From Tomocerus qinae (lineage: Eukaryota > Arthropoda > Collembola > Entomobryomorpha > Tomoceridae): a stretch of DNA of 64,000 bases. The notes under the pieces are model-generated. The model saw only the letters and a program-made list of their open reading frames with translations, did not search any database and had not been told where the DNA came from. The position numbers were made by a program, and so were the translations under genes. The stretch covers positions 103,871,812 to 103,935,811 of the forward strand of contig CM034546.1 in assembly GCA_020055645.1 (NCBI GenBank). Reading direction: 5' to 3'. Shown here piece after piece: positions 1-11,683 of the stretch (positions are counted from its first letter, which is position 1; each line of letters starts with the position of its first letter).

Positions 1-1
1 A

Positions 2-1427
2 CATAACAGAGCGGAAAGGGACTTCTACGAAATGACGAAAATGAAAGGAAGCATGGTACAAGTGTGGGATCCTCCGTTTCTAACAGTAGAAGCAAAGAAA
101 AATATGCTTAACGCTGACAAGAATGATTTCATGCCATATTTCTCATTGGGTGGTTGCATGGATGGACTAAATCTTCTTTGTCAAAAACTTTTTAATATTG
201 AATTAGTACCTGAAGAGATTGAACATGGGGAAGTTTGGGCTTCGGACGTGCACAAGATTTCAGGTTTGCCAGATTAACTTTAATTCACTAAATTGACGTA
301 CGGAAAGTATCCTGAAAACATGTGTGATTTTATCCTTTGTTTATTTTTTAGTCAAACACAACACAGATGGAAAATTAGGAGAAATATATTGTGATTTCTT
401 TGAGCGTGAAGGTAAACCCCATCAAGACTGTCACTTTACTATACAAGGGGGAAAACAGCTGGCCAACGGAGAATATCAGGCATGTATCTTAATGTTTTGC
501 TACATTTCAATAAAATCAGAAACATTTTGATGTCCCTGAATATATTATCGAATTAATGTTTGCTTATGGTTTTGCATTTAGAATCCTATTGTTGTTCTTA
601 TGCTAAATTTTCCTTCGCCATACGGATCGATGCCATCTCTTCTATCGCCCACAATGGTTGATAACCTTTTTCATGAAATGGGACATGCTCTTCATTCAAT
701 GCTAGCACGGACAAAATACCAGCATGTCACTGGGACTAGATGTACTACTGATTTTGCTGAAGTTCCTTCAATTCTCATGGAATACTTTGCTTCTGATCCG
801 AGGGTGAGTAGTATATTTGTCTGCAATATTTCCGAAAAAAATGCATACTATAACTGGCATATTTTTAATATTCTCAATATTTCTTAGGTCCTTGCAACAT
901 TTGCTAGACATTATCAGACAGGAGAGGTTATGCCGGAAGTTCTTCGAAAAAAGTATTCAGTGGCTAAAAATGTGTTTGCTGCTTCTGAATTACAAATGCA
1001 AAATTTCTATGCAGCACTCGACCAAAAACTTCACACTGGAATGTTTCCTTTAGAGAAGCCAACAATTGATATTCTAGAAGAAGTGCATAGCAAATTTTAC
1101 GGCTTGCCATATGTACACAATACAGCATGGCACCTTCGATTTGGTCATTTGGTTGGATACGGAGCTAAATACTACTCTTACTTAATGTCCCGTGCTGTAG
1201 CTTCGTGGATATGGCAAGAATACTTCCAAGCAGATCCTTTTAATTCTACTAATGGAGAAAAATACAAATCAGAAGTTTTATCACATGGAGGAGGTGTCCC
1301 AGCAAAAAAACTTGTGTCAAATTTCCTAGGAAAAGCAATAACGTCAGATAATCTCACACACGCACTAATTTCAGACTTGGATGGTAACAAAAAGAGACTG
1401 GATGCATTTTTGGAGCAGGTGGGATAA
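2..1427 (+). CDS. MIPEP: Mitochondrial intermediate peptidase, C-terminal part (cut by window edge)
   Basis: This is an M3-family zinc metallopeptidase. The family removes an octapeptide from imported proteins in the mitochondrial matrix after the main processing peptidase has acted. Four exons are visible: 2-263, 352-479, 582-803 and 888-1427. They join in frame to 383 residues, about the C-terminal 55% of a usual ~700-residue protein. The zinc site HEMGH is at 672-686 and the third-ligand region DFAEVPS follows about 25 residues later. Upstream, YCDFF and PHQDCHFTI are typical of this subfamily rather than of cytosolic thimet oligopeptidase. The C-terminal half holds the substrate-pocket region around [13 protein letters not shown]. 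The intron at 480-581 appears to use a GC donor, because only a cut after the CAG codon keeps the frame. The frame is intact and a poly(A) signal follows, so this is probably a working gene whose 5' half lies outside the window. The family call is firm; the exact 5' boundary of the first exon is not visible. Confidence 0.93.
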
Positions 1428-1485
1428 TGCAGTTATTGTCGCGACGTAATTACCTAAGTACTTATAAAATGTATTTTATACCGAA

Positions 1486-1491
1486 AATAAA
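1486..1491 (+). terminator. Poly(A) signal of MIPEP
   Basis: AATAAA lies about 60 bases after the MIPEP stop codon, a usual distance for a short 3' UTR. The following 600 bases hold no convincing coding sequence. Confidence 0.6.
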
Positions 1492-2115
1492 GTCATCACA
1501 AACAGAACCGGAGAGATCACCTCGTCGAGTCATCGCAATATTCGTATGTTAAATGTGTATGTGTAGTTACCTATCGAATACATTTATGTGATTGTTTGCC
1601 ACTGTGTTAGTCCTTAATTTCCTACTATTCATATCGAATATATATATTTAATTATCTTATAATGAACACCTTAATCGTAGTGGTTGATAAATTCTTTATT
1701 GAAATATACAAATGGACAATAAAATTTTCATATTTACCTATAATCGGTACGTTTTGTCAAATTGGTTTTTGATTTTTCAATACCATTTCATGCTTTATGG
1801 TATTTATGATGGTGTTGGGGATAAGTATGCCTCTATTATGTGTGTGGAAAAAAATGTTGTTGCATTTGCTGTGGAATGCACCTCACATTCACCGCAAAAG
1901 AGCTTATGCATAAAAGATGCAGTGGATTCCCAGGAGGATTACTATCTGAGCAGAGTGAAAGTGTGGATCTTCCATTTACAATTACCTACATAAATGGGAT
2001 TGGAAAATGCACTGGGCAATAGGACATGACTTCATAAAATCGTGATGAAATGCGAGAGCTCAATCTGCCGCATGCACCAAATACACTGCCGTAACAAGTT
2101 TTTCTATTTACCTAC

Positions 2116-2512
2116 TTTCAAGACAATCTCATGAAAATATTCGGCGCACACACATGTTTTGTGAATACAAGTCCCGGCAGCAGGTCTATAATGAAATTCC
2201 CCTCCCGAGAAATCAACATTTCTCCAGTCTGACTCTGGCGCTAGAATTCCTTCCAGTCTGTTGCAAAGAAAACTCTCGTACATCCTTTTCCATTTTATTT
2301 GTATTAATATTTTTAGCATTAGCCAAGTAGATTGAAAATTCCAACAATCAAATATTGGGATTAAATTCTATAGGAATATATAGAGTCATACATTACATAA
2401 AAGTACAATTACCTTCCAATATCTCCATTAGTTCAACACAAAAGACAGTTGGAGTAGGAACGTTATCTCTCCCATAGGCTGAAGCTGAATCAAGTCTTCC
2501 ATGTTCTGCCAT
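2116..2512 (-). CDS. Doubtful small minus-strand gene, unrecognised
   Basis: Reading leftwards from an ATG at 2510-2512, a 33-codon stretch runs to a GTAATT donor (exon 2413-2512). A second stretch at 2116-2240 can be joined to it in phase through a CTAG acceptor and ends at a GTAGGT donor. The second part is cysteine-rich, with the segment CIHKTCVCAEYFHE. A third exon near 2035-2090 could end the protein within about 17 codons. I recognise no family. Two plausible exons in phase on the strand opposite MIPEP argue for a gene, but the acceptor lacks a good pyrimidine tract and the composition is not decisive. It could also be a decayed gene or chance. Confidence 0.3.
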
Positions 2513-2728
2513 TTAAGCACAGCTTACAGATGTAACAAAATATCCTGAAGCAAGATCACATAGATCGCACAACTCATTGAAATCAAATCGCATTGTACTA
2601 CTATCTAACAAAACATATCATACTACTACTACTGCTTCCATCAACTATAGATAATCTAATTAATGTTTATGAAATAACAACATAATAATCTTGAGTTCCG
2701 TTATTTAATTTCCCTGAAGAACATCATC

Positions 2729-3732
2729 ATGAAGTGCACAGCTCGTTCCCGATTAGCAGCCTATGCTGGAACAGGTCTTCATATTGTAAGTTCATTTCTC
2801 ACATCATTTTATTAACTAAAAATTACTTGCTTAAAATATTTATGATTTTAAAAAAATCTATTTTCAGAATCATCTTTTTATATTCAATGTCTAGCACAAT
2901 TGATTTATACGAGTTCCATTGAAATAAGCATATAATATTGCGCATAGTTGTAGCTTAGTGAGTATGAATAGGTATACAAGGCACAAGGTACAGGTTGTAT
3001 TACTGTCATTTATAACCTGTATCCTAAAATCACTGCCTGGACACAGAGATTAGAAATCCGTGCGGAGAAAAGAAGGATTTATCTAGATCATCCACTCCAA
3101 ATGGAGATGAATTATTGATTTGTTGTACATGGTGATTCTTATCTGTGCTTTAAGCCGATGTTTCCTCTATGTATATAGATTCTGGGATTACTACAGCTCA
3201 TCTTGGTCTCTATAATTTTTCTCATTGTATGCTACAACAACTACTACTATGGGGTAACGCAAAACAAATCACATACCTAAATGCTTCGATTGACTTTGTT
3301 CAATGCATAGTTAATTAATTTTAAGGTTGAAAATTACAAGCCACTTTTTGTGCTGCCGGTGATCATCCTGGCTACCATTTTCCTCCTTAGGGGATTTGCA
3401 GTTTTGATTCGGGCTGAAGCAGTAATTTATATTTTTGCAATAATTAAAATTTTAATTTATAATTAAAAGTAATGGTTTTTGTTTAGGTTCCAGTTTGTAT
3501 GTTGGAGATGCCATCATCTTTAATCGCAGGAACTCAAGTCATTTTGTTTGTCTCATTCTTGTACTTGAGATCTTTCTTTGACAAGCAAACAGAGCATCTG
3601 CTCACAATTATTTCTTCGTTATTCTACTCTCTGGACATGGTTATTGTTGTTCCATGCCTTGTGGCGACTTTTCTTCATATTCGCCGAATGAACACAATCG
3701 GAGGATGCGAAAACCAACCTCTTTTTGTATAA
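2729..3732 (+). CDS. Small four-transmembrane protein, unrecognised
   Basis: Four exons (2729-2785, 3179-3253, 3326-3421, 3487-3732) join with phase-0 introns into 157 residues. Each exon after the first carries hydrophobic helices: LLQLILVSIIFLIV in exon 2, LFVLPVIILATIFLL in exon 3, and two more in exon 4 (AGTQVILFVSFLYL and YSLDMVIVVPCLVATFL). The N-terminus is short, basic and probably cytosolic. The small size, four helices and phase-0 introns resemble the MARVEL/tetraspan-like proteins common in arthropods, but I see no diagnostic motif such as the tetraspanin CCG, so no function is assigned. The start is the first ATG after an in-frame stop-rich stretch. The exon junctions are good GT-AG sites. 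The protein is probably an integral membrane protein of the plasma or endomembrane system (inference). Confidence 0.7.
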
Positions 3733-5967
3733 AAATAGCTCTCAATCGATGAGGTTTTCGGTCCTCAAGCGACCAAGTACTTTCATTATTAATCATTAAT
3801 ATTCAAGCGTATGTATATAGTGCACCATTCAACTGTAGTCTGAGTTGATCTCTAGTGAAGGTAAGTATGTAGTCCGAAGTATAAAGTTTATACTTTTATT
3901 TTCAGTCAATGTGCTCATGATCTCGTTTACATAGAAGTAAATATATAGTATAGCATTTGGTATATTAAACCTTCCCTATACTGCCTATATAAAAGTAGCT
4001 ATTAGTGTCATTTATATATTATGTAGTCTATAATATATATTATGCAGTCTGTACTGTAATGTAAACATATTGAGGCTTGCTATCATCAACATATCTTAAT
4101 TATCCTACAATGCAGAGACTTTTATCAACGCTCATCTGTGTTTGTGCTATATACCTCCTCAATATCGATCGGTTTATCTTAGTTAGCAAGTATTCAGCAC
4201 AATACAAACCACGAGCCTGCTATTAGATAAACTCTACAAGATTAATCAACTTCATGTCATTAGCATTTACTTACACAATCACATTCTGTCAGAGCAGAGT
4301 CTGTGGGAGTTGCGCTGAGTATTATATCCAGTAGTCTACAGCGCAATTTCTGCAATTAAAAATAGACACGAATAATTATGCAAATGTAACTCTTTGCCAA
4401 ATTAATGAATATGCTCACTTTGATCCTACAATCAATTTGTTAGCATTAGAAAATGTAGGCGTATAGTATAGCATGTATATTAGTATAGTAGCGAGTAGAA
4501 AAATCAACCTTTGACATATCTGCATGAACATCGACGACTATTACAGGTCAAGCACTAAGTCTTCCATAAAACCTAACACTTCCATGTTCCAATCCATACT
4601 TCATATCTATCTTTCTATTCGCAACCAAGACTAGAATTATGTAGTGACATAATTTTGATGAATTCTTTTCAGATTTTTGCACGTGAGTTATGTAATCAGA
4701 TATTAGCTATGTAGATATAGTGTGTATGTAGATTGTTTAGATACAAAGTATATTTGTGCGTAAAAATGTAATTTTAATGATGCGTGTTATAACTAACACC
4801 TCGATAATGAGATACGTACTAAATATGTAAAGTATTACTGGGCACCAGACATTGATTTATATTGTAAAGGTATATCAGTACAAAAAGGAATTACAATACT
4901 TTGCTTTGTAATGTCTGTAATTGCACTCACGCTTCATGTCTTCCTCATTACACCTCATCTGTGAATTGTATAAGTATAATGTGACAAAGTGATGGAATAA
5001 ATTATCAATTGGAACCAATAACTATACCTATCATCATGCATCAATTTCATCCACCCATACACGCACCTTGTGATTAAGACATTACGCAAATCTTTCAGCT
5101 ATGCACTTAAAAATTATGCGTTAAAACAAATATTTTAACTTTCACAAATCCATCAGTTATCTTTGATGTATGCGTTTTTAATGTAATTTAGATAGATGTT
5201 TAATAGGATTTAAACAGGTAATTGGTAATTACTACCAGTACAATATATTATCTATAGAAATGGAACACCCAATCCCTTTTGAGGAGGATTGACCGATTTA
5301 CACTTTTCTTTTGGCCTTCACTTACTATCAGAAAGAGCAGCTTATTTTTTCATGTCAACAAATACAAGACATTAGGTCAAATCTATATAATCTACAGAAG
5401 TGCATGTTATTAATAATACAAATTGAGCAAAACGCAATAACATAACGTAAGATAGTTGGGAACGTGTACCTAAACATGCAGAATGATGTGTACACAAAGC
5501 ATATGTAAAGGTACATGATAATTGATCTACCTGTGCCCCCTCAAAGGTTCATTACAAACGAGAATGAAAACTTGTTATTGTGCAATATTACTAAACAAAA
5601 CAGTCAAGTACAGTAGATAGTAAACTTGATACATTAAGCATAAACTTTATTAAGGATCCTCACTTCTTAAGCATTCCGATATTTATTTACATTTAATGCT
5701 AATCGCAGAGTGACAGCACATTTTTAAACCTCATTCTGCAGTTTGAAAACGCCAGATACACACACTTACAAGTATAGCTGCATTTTTCATCATTTTTTGA
5801 CATATTTATTGGTAAAGATCGTTTCAGTGACAATTATGGTACAAAAAATATCAATAGAACTTTATTACATGGTTCATTGTGCAAAGTGAAGAGGATTGTT
5901 GGAGTTGGAATATTAAAAATTAGTTTGAACATATACTCATGTAAAAGTCCAGGAAAAACAGTCCAAA
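3733..5967. other. Intergenic, AT-rich, no gene seen
   Basis: This 2.2 kb stretch between the membrane-protein gene and the first GMC gene has many short stop-rich frames on both strands. No RNA gene or repeat was recognised. The promoter of the GMC gene must lie in its right part, but I see no clear TATA box or initiator. Confidence 0.5.
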
Positions 5968-8900
5968 ATGGATTATTTGGAGTTGTATCAAAATGCATTT
6001 AATAATCTCAATTGGTTTCAACCTTTTCTATACTTACTGATGGCCATTTTCGTTAAGGACTCCTTATACGTCTACCACAATGCAGATTTACGCTCCGACC
6101 TTTTCAAAGCTACATATGCTGACAAAAAAGAAATATTTGATTTCATTGTTGGTAAGTATTGACTCCTTGTTTGTTCTTTACTATATTTATTAATGATTAA
6201 TATTATATTTGTAGTCAGATAACAAGTGAGCATTACTTATCCTATTTAGTACAGATTTGATATTTCATGGAAAATGAATTACGCCATAATAATACCGTGA
6301 ATTAACCGAATTACAAAAACTAGTCTTTTGTACTTATGCATTAATGAAACAAAAATCCAGGCTTATAACTATTTTTCTCAGGCAAAAGTGGCAGAACTAG
6401 GACAATGAAAAATTTGTATACAAACTACAGGAGACTTCGTGTGGATATCTTGTAACTGCAACTAATTATCTGTTAGCATGCCATTGGGATAACCGATGGT
6501 GTAATCTTATTGGACAATTGGACTGAAAAGTAAATATGTTACACGCACAAAATTCTCTTGTAATATTACATGCATTTGTTAATAATTTCAGTTTTACAGA
6601 ATACATGCAAAAATGCAGCAATTTATAATGACGGGTTACGTAATTATGGACTTTGAATTTCAAATGCAAGTCCCTTGTAGTTACCTTTTCTAAGAAATTT
6701 TTGGCGTGCCATATCATTTTAGTAATTTTTACGTCTATATCTAAGTATACCTATATGGTTATTGGGGAGCACCCCTAATTGGCATACACTTTTTGGCATA
6801 AAATATTTTTTTCAAAAATACTTTTTGGCATACTTTATTGGCATAAATTTATTGAACAAACAAATAATTAGTCATAATACTCAGTCAAAAAATGTGTAAT
6901 GTTTAGCCTGCAGTGTCAATGAAAATACCGAATCCAGTTATCAAGATAAATTGTACAAATCAAAGTTTATTAAAGTTTATATTTATAAGTAGGTTATTGT
7001 AAGCTAGAATGTAAATTGCAATATGTACTAGTTAACTCCATCTTGTATTTAAATCATAGAAAAGTTTAAGTAAGCTCACTTTAGGAAATCATCTAAGTAG
7101 AAAAAACAACGTCTAAAATTTCGGATGGAATCGATTCAGATTATTTGGACGCGTGGGTGGAATTTTATCCAGATATTCTGTGCATCTTTCTATTGCTTCG
7201 TATGTAGCATATAGCTGGAAATAGAAGATATTGAGTATACTAATATACCCACAAATGTGCATTTATAATTACTATACTTTTAACCTTTATTTTTTATTTT
7301 CATGTATAGTCGGAGCTGGAAGTGCCGGAGCTGGTGAGTGAATTGTAAAAGACAATGCACAATGAGAGAAATATATAAAATTTACATAAAAGTCTATAAC
7401 ATGAATTTGTTGTTTAATTTAACAGTTGTAGCTAATAGATTGTCTGCCAAATTCGACACTCTTTTGTTGGAAGCCGGTGGAGAGCCTTATCCCCCAACTT
7501 ACATTCCTACAACAGCAATTATCATGCTGAACCAACCTTATATAGACTGGCAGTACAAAATAATGCCTCAGAGAAATGCATGTTTAGCTATGAAAGAGAA
7601 GGTAGCCCTTTTAGACAATTTCATACTAAACTATTATTAATTATACAGGGTGGCCGCGAATGAATGACTCACACTTTGACCTTAAATAACTTCCAAACGG
7701 TTCAACATATTCTAACGAGACATACACCAATCGAAAGACCAAGCGAAAACTTAGAAATCAGCTAAATATCAATATTAACAAAAAATTATTACTTAGTAAA
7801 AAGTTGCTTGGACGAAAAAAGGTGAATTCGCACTCCCGTAAATGACTAAACGCAACTTTGATCTTTAATAACTTTTGAATTATTACGTTCAGGTCAACAA
7901 GGTTAACGGCATCGAAAAGAGCGTGCGATTTTGAGTAAAACCCAAATGTTTTAAAATGTAAAAATAAGAACTCCTTCTTCTGGAAAGTGACCCGCGAAGA
8001 AGAGTAACATTCAATGCGGAATTTTTGCAAGACAGATTAAAATGTCAATTTTGTAAGGAAGGTAATTTGGACAGTTAAGAGTCGTTTTTGGACAGTTTTT
8101 CTAATTCATAAATCCTAATGCACGTGGTTAAATACGAATCTAAAATTACGAATAACGAGGGACTTAAAATTAACCTCACTGTGTCAGTGCTTGATTTGTT
8201 TTTGACTCCTCTGGAATACTGTCTCGCAGTCTCGCAATTGTCACGCCATCCTTTTTGAGGGACCTTAAAAAGTTGAAACTTTTCAGCAATAACCGACCCG
8301 GATTGTAACCAAATCAAAAAAACATTCGAAACTACGATTCAAGCTTTCCAAATCACTTCCCTTACAAAATCGAGATTTTAATCTGTCTTTGCAAAAATTC
8401 CGCATTGAATGTTACTCTTCTTCGCGGGTCACTTTCCAGAAGAAGGAGTTCTTATTTTTACATTTCAAAACATTTGGGTTTTACTCAAAATCGCACGCTC
8501 TTTTCGATGCCGTTAACCTTGTTGACCTGAACCTAATAATTCAAAAGTTATTAAAGATCAAAGTTGCGTTTAGTCATTTACGGGAGTGCGAATTCACCTT
8601 TTTTCGTCCAAGCAACTTTTTACTAAGTAATAATTTTTTGTTAATATTGATATTTAGCTGATTTCTAAGTTTTCGCTTGGTCTTTCGATTGGTGTATGTC
8701 TCGTTAGAATATGTTGAACCGTTTGGAAGTTATTTAAGGTCAAAGTGTGAGTCATTCATTCGCGGCCACCCTGTATACATAATATATAGGTGCCTGTTGA
8801 AGATCTACGCATAGTTAAATTATGGTACACTTTAATAATTCATACTTTGTTTTAATTCAAGCAATGCCTTTGGCCACGTGGAAAGGGATTAGGAGGATCG

Positions 8901-11156
8901 AGTAATGCTAATTGTAAATGCCAATTTTATTGCAAAAATGTCCTTCGTCAAATCTTAGTTCTCAATTCTGTCGCATGCATTTAAGCCACAAATATTGATG
9001 TTTTTGCTTAGTTTTGATATATGCCAGAGGTCATCGATTGGATTATGATCAGTGGGCGAACATCACTTCAGATTCCAGATGGAATTATAACAACGTGATG
9101 AAATATTTCAAAAAGTCAGAAGATTATCATCCTCCAGAGGAAAAATGGGACGATGAAATGAGGAAATTCCATTCTCAAGGTGGAGAATTAAGAGTCAGTC
9201 TTCCATCTTATACAGGTCTGGCAGATGTATTTGTAGAGGCTGTGGAAGAAACCGGAATTCCAAAGGTTGATATTAATGCTGTCTTTAAAGAAGGTTTGCA
9301 TAAACATAGCACTTCTCTACAAGACATAATTACTTAAGGAATGTATCAATTAATTTGTCAAATATGAATTTAAGGTGCTTCGGCTGTTCCTTACACAATT
9401 AAAAATGGCCGAAGACATGGAACTTACCGAGCTTTTATTGAGCCTATTAGGGGTAGAAATAATTTAAGTATCTACAAGTTTTCTCAAGTTCAAAAGGTAA
9501 CTTTTTAATCCTTTCAAAAGTTATGTCATTTCTTTCAAACACTTTTCCGTTCTTCCATTATCTGCTTTATTTTGATTTTATGACAGATATTACTGAATGA
9601 ACAGAAAAAGGCTTATGGAGTGGAGTACGAGAGACATGGAGTAATAAAAAGAGCTTATGCTACCAAAGAAGTAATCATTTCTGGTAATTTGAAGCTTATT
9701 AAATTTTCCTATGATACTAATTCTTCTGCTAAAAGTTTTGTTTACACCTTGCAGGTGGTGCAATAGGATCTCCACAAATCCTTATGTTATCAGGAATAGG
9801 ACCAAAATCTCATTTGGAATCTTTAGGGGTATAAAAAAGATAACTAACATTATGGGTGCATTTTCAGTTCACGAAGGTTTCCCATCACAGACTTCATTCA
9901 TGCCCTCGTTAAATATTAATATGATTTACTTATTTCGTAGATACATGTACAAGCTGATTTGCCAGTTGGAAAGAATCTTCAAGATCATGTGAGTTCATTC
10001 ATTCAATGGACCTAATATTTGTTTAAGATGCTTAAATAATGATTCTAACGAAATACTTTGACAGATTACTTCGTTTGTTGGACCTTTTACAATAACTAAA
10101 CCAAAATCATTCTACTTAGAAAGAGATTTGGACGCAATGGCAACTTACGATTTCGTATTTAAGGCTAAGGGAGTAGGAACGTCTACCTCTGTCCAAGCGA
10201 CTGCGTATTTTGCTTCTTCGAAAGAGAAAAATTACTCGATGACCACAGGGAGAGAGTTGTACCCAGATATTCAATGGATATTGTTAGGCTCAAATACCTA
10301 TGACGCTTCAGATAAGCAGTTTGAACACGCTTTCAATCTACAAAACGGAGTTTTGGAAAAGTTTTATAAATCTGCGAAAGGAAAAGATTCTTTCCAAATT
10401 ATCAACATTGTTTCCCGACCTAAAGGACGTGGAGAAATTTTGCTCAGCAGTACAAATTCGAAAGATCAGCCAAAAATTTATGCCAATTACTTTGAAAATA
10501 GAGAAGACTTGGATGTAATGATAGAAGGTAGATTATACAGTGCACTACAAAATTCAGCATCTATTTTACTTAATAAATATCTCTAATCGTAAACTCTTTT
10601 TGATATTTTAAGCTATAAACAAATCAATAAGTCTAGTTGAGAATACAAGAACATTCAGGGAAATCGGGGCTAGGATTTCAGAAGAAAAATTTCCTGGATG
10701 CGAGTCATTCCAATTTAGGTCGAATGCATATTGGGAGTGTTATGCCAAAATGTATTCGCTTACAATGTACCACCCAGTAGGTATGTTTATCGTAATGGCC
10801 GTCCCAAAAAATTTGAAACTCACAACATTGATTATGCTTACTATTTGGGTTCAGTTGAATTTTTATCCATGTTATTCATATAGGTACATGTGCAATGGGA
10901 CGAAAAGATGATCCCAACAGCGTCGTTGATTCTGAGTTACGTGTTCTTGGAAATATAACAGCGTTGAGGGTCATTGATGCCTCAATTATGCCAACCATTG
11001 TTTCCAGGTGGGTTTTGCAAACCAATTTGTTTTAGTTCTTTGGTTGTAATATCTAATTCTTCCCAATAATATTTCAACAGCAATACCAATGCTGCCAGTA
11101 TCATGATTGGTGAACTTGGAGCTGACTTCATCCTAAAAACTTGGCTGAAAACTTAA
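5968..11156 (+). CDS. GMC oxidoreductase paralogue 1 (glucose dehydrogenase-like)
   Basis: This is an FAD-dependent oxidoreductase of the glucose-methanol-choline family, which oxidises alcohols or sugars at a flavin; the substrate cannot be told. There are thirteen exons: 5968-6151, 7310-7333, 7426-7601, 8862-8913, 9012-9293, 9375-9496, 9587-9683, 9755-9828, 9941-9988, 10065-10527, 10613-10780, 10884-11007 and 11081-11156, giving 629 residues, the family's usual length. After a hydrophobic N-terminal segment ([10 protein letters not shown], signal peptide or anchor) comes the dinucleotide-binding motif VGAGSAGA on a 24-nt exon, then GMC signature 1 ([11 protein letters not shown]), signature 2 ([16 protein letters not shown]) and the catalytic histidine in YHPVGTCAMG (His codon 10771-10773). 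The partner-residue region reads NTNAAS where the paralogues have NTNG. Intron 3 (7602-8861) holds a palindromic mobile element. Every junction keeps the frame, so the gene looks intact and functional. Confidence 0.93.
6777..6848. repeat. Short imperfect repeat of TTTGGCATA units in intron 1
   Basis: The words TTGGCATA, TTTTTGGCATA, TTTTTGGCATA and TTGGCATAA recur within about 70 bases of the first GMC intron, with a small A/T hairpin between them. It looks like a degenerate tandem repeat and nothing suggests a function. Confidence 0.35.
7642..8777. mobile_element. Fold-back (palindromic) non-autonomous DNA element in GMC-1 intron 3
   Basis: Two arms of about 430 bp, 7642-8070 and 8346-8777, are inverted copies of each other with only a few differences, around a ~275 bp unique spacer. 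The outer ends read TATACAGGGTGGCCGCG on the left and its exact complement on the right, consistent with terminal inverted repeats and a TA target duplication. The 90-codon frames seen in both arms are mirror images and mean nothing as proteins; no transposase is present. The shape is that of a fold-back MITE mobilised by enzymes encoded elsewhere. The CAGGGTG ends occur in several DNA transposon superfamilies, so I do not assign one. The host intron's own splice sites lie outside the element. Confidence 0.85.
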
Positions 11157-11313
11157 TACTTGAAATACACCAGTCGGGTAATAATATCGGCATAATTTAT
11201 AGCATATTAATTACATGTAAAAATAAGGGCTTTGTGATCTTGTGATATTCAGCTAGAACTGTCATTTTTGATATGGAATGATTTTTTATTTACAATTAGC
11301 TCAGGAATGCTAA

Positions 11314-11319
11314 AATAAA
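11314..11319 (+). terminator. Poly(A) signal, GMC paralogue 1
   Basis: AATAAA about 160 bases after the stop codon, the first such signal downstream. Confidence 0.5.
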
Positions 11320-11550
11320 ATACGTGATCCTCATAACCACATTTTGTCTTTCGAAGTATTCCGCATGTAAGTATTTGTTCATTATAAATTACAAATACAC
11401 ACCGTTATTCATTTTAGGAAACCAAAATGTTTTAGAATAGTGTATACAAAGAAACTACATATTCTCATCCACGTAGTATCAATCATCCAGCTAGTTCCAT
11501 CAGTCAGCATACTACTTATGTTGTTATGTTATATCTTAAATGTCCACATC

Positions 11551-11677
11551 GGAAACTTGGACGAACTTAAACTAACTTAGACGAACTTAAACAAACTTAG
11601 ATCAACTTGGAAGAACTTAGACCAATTTAGACGAACTTAGACCAATTTAGAAGAACTTAGACCAATTTAAACGAACA
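11551..11677. repeat. Minisatellite with 10-bp period
   Basis: About twelve consecutive 10-base units of the form ACGAACTTAG, ACCAATTTAG and AAGAACTTAG are laid end to end with strict 10-base spacing. Alternation of GAACTT and CAATTT units on the right side suggests a 20-bp higher-order unit. The array stops a few bases before a TTAA-flanked mobile element. Confidence 0.85.
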
Positions 11678-11683
11678 GCTGCA

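Noticed and set aside
7758..8661. Mirror-image 90-codon frames at 7758-8030 (minus) and 8389-8661 (plus)
   Set aside because: They are the two arms of one inverted repeat; the frame is a by-product, with no start context, domain or splice partner.
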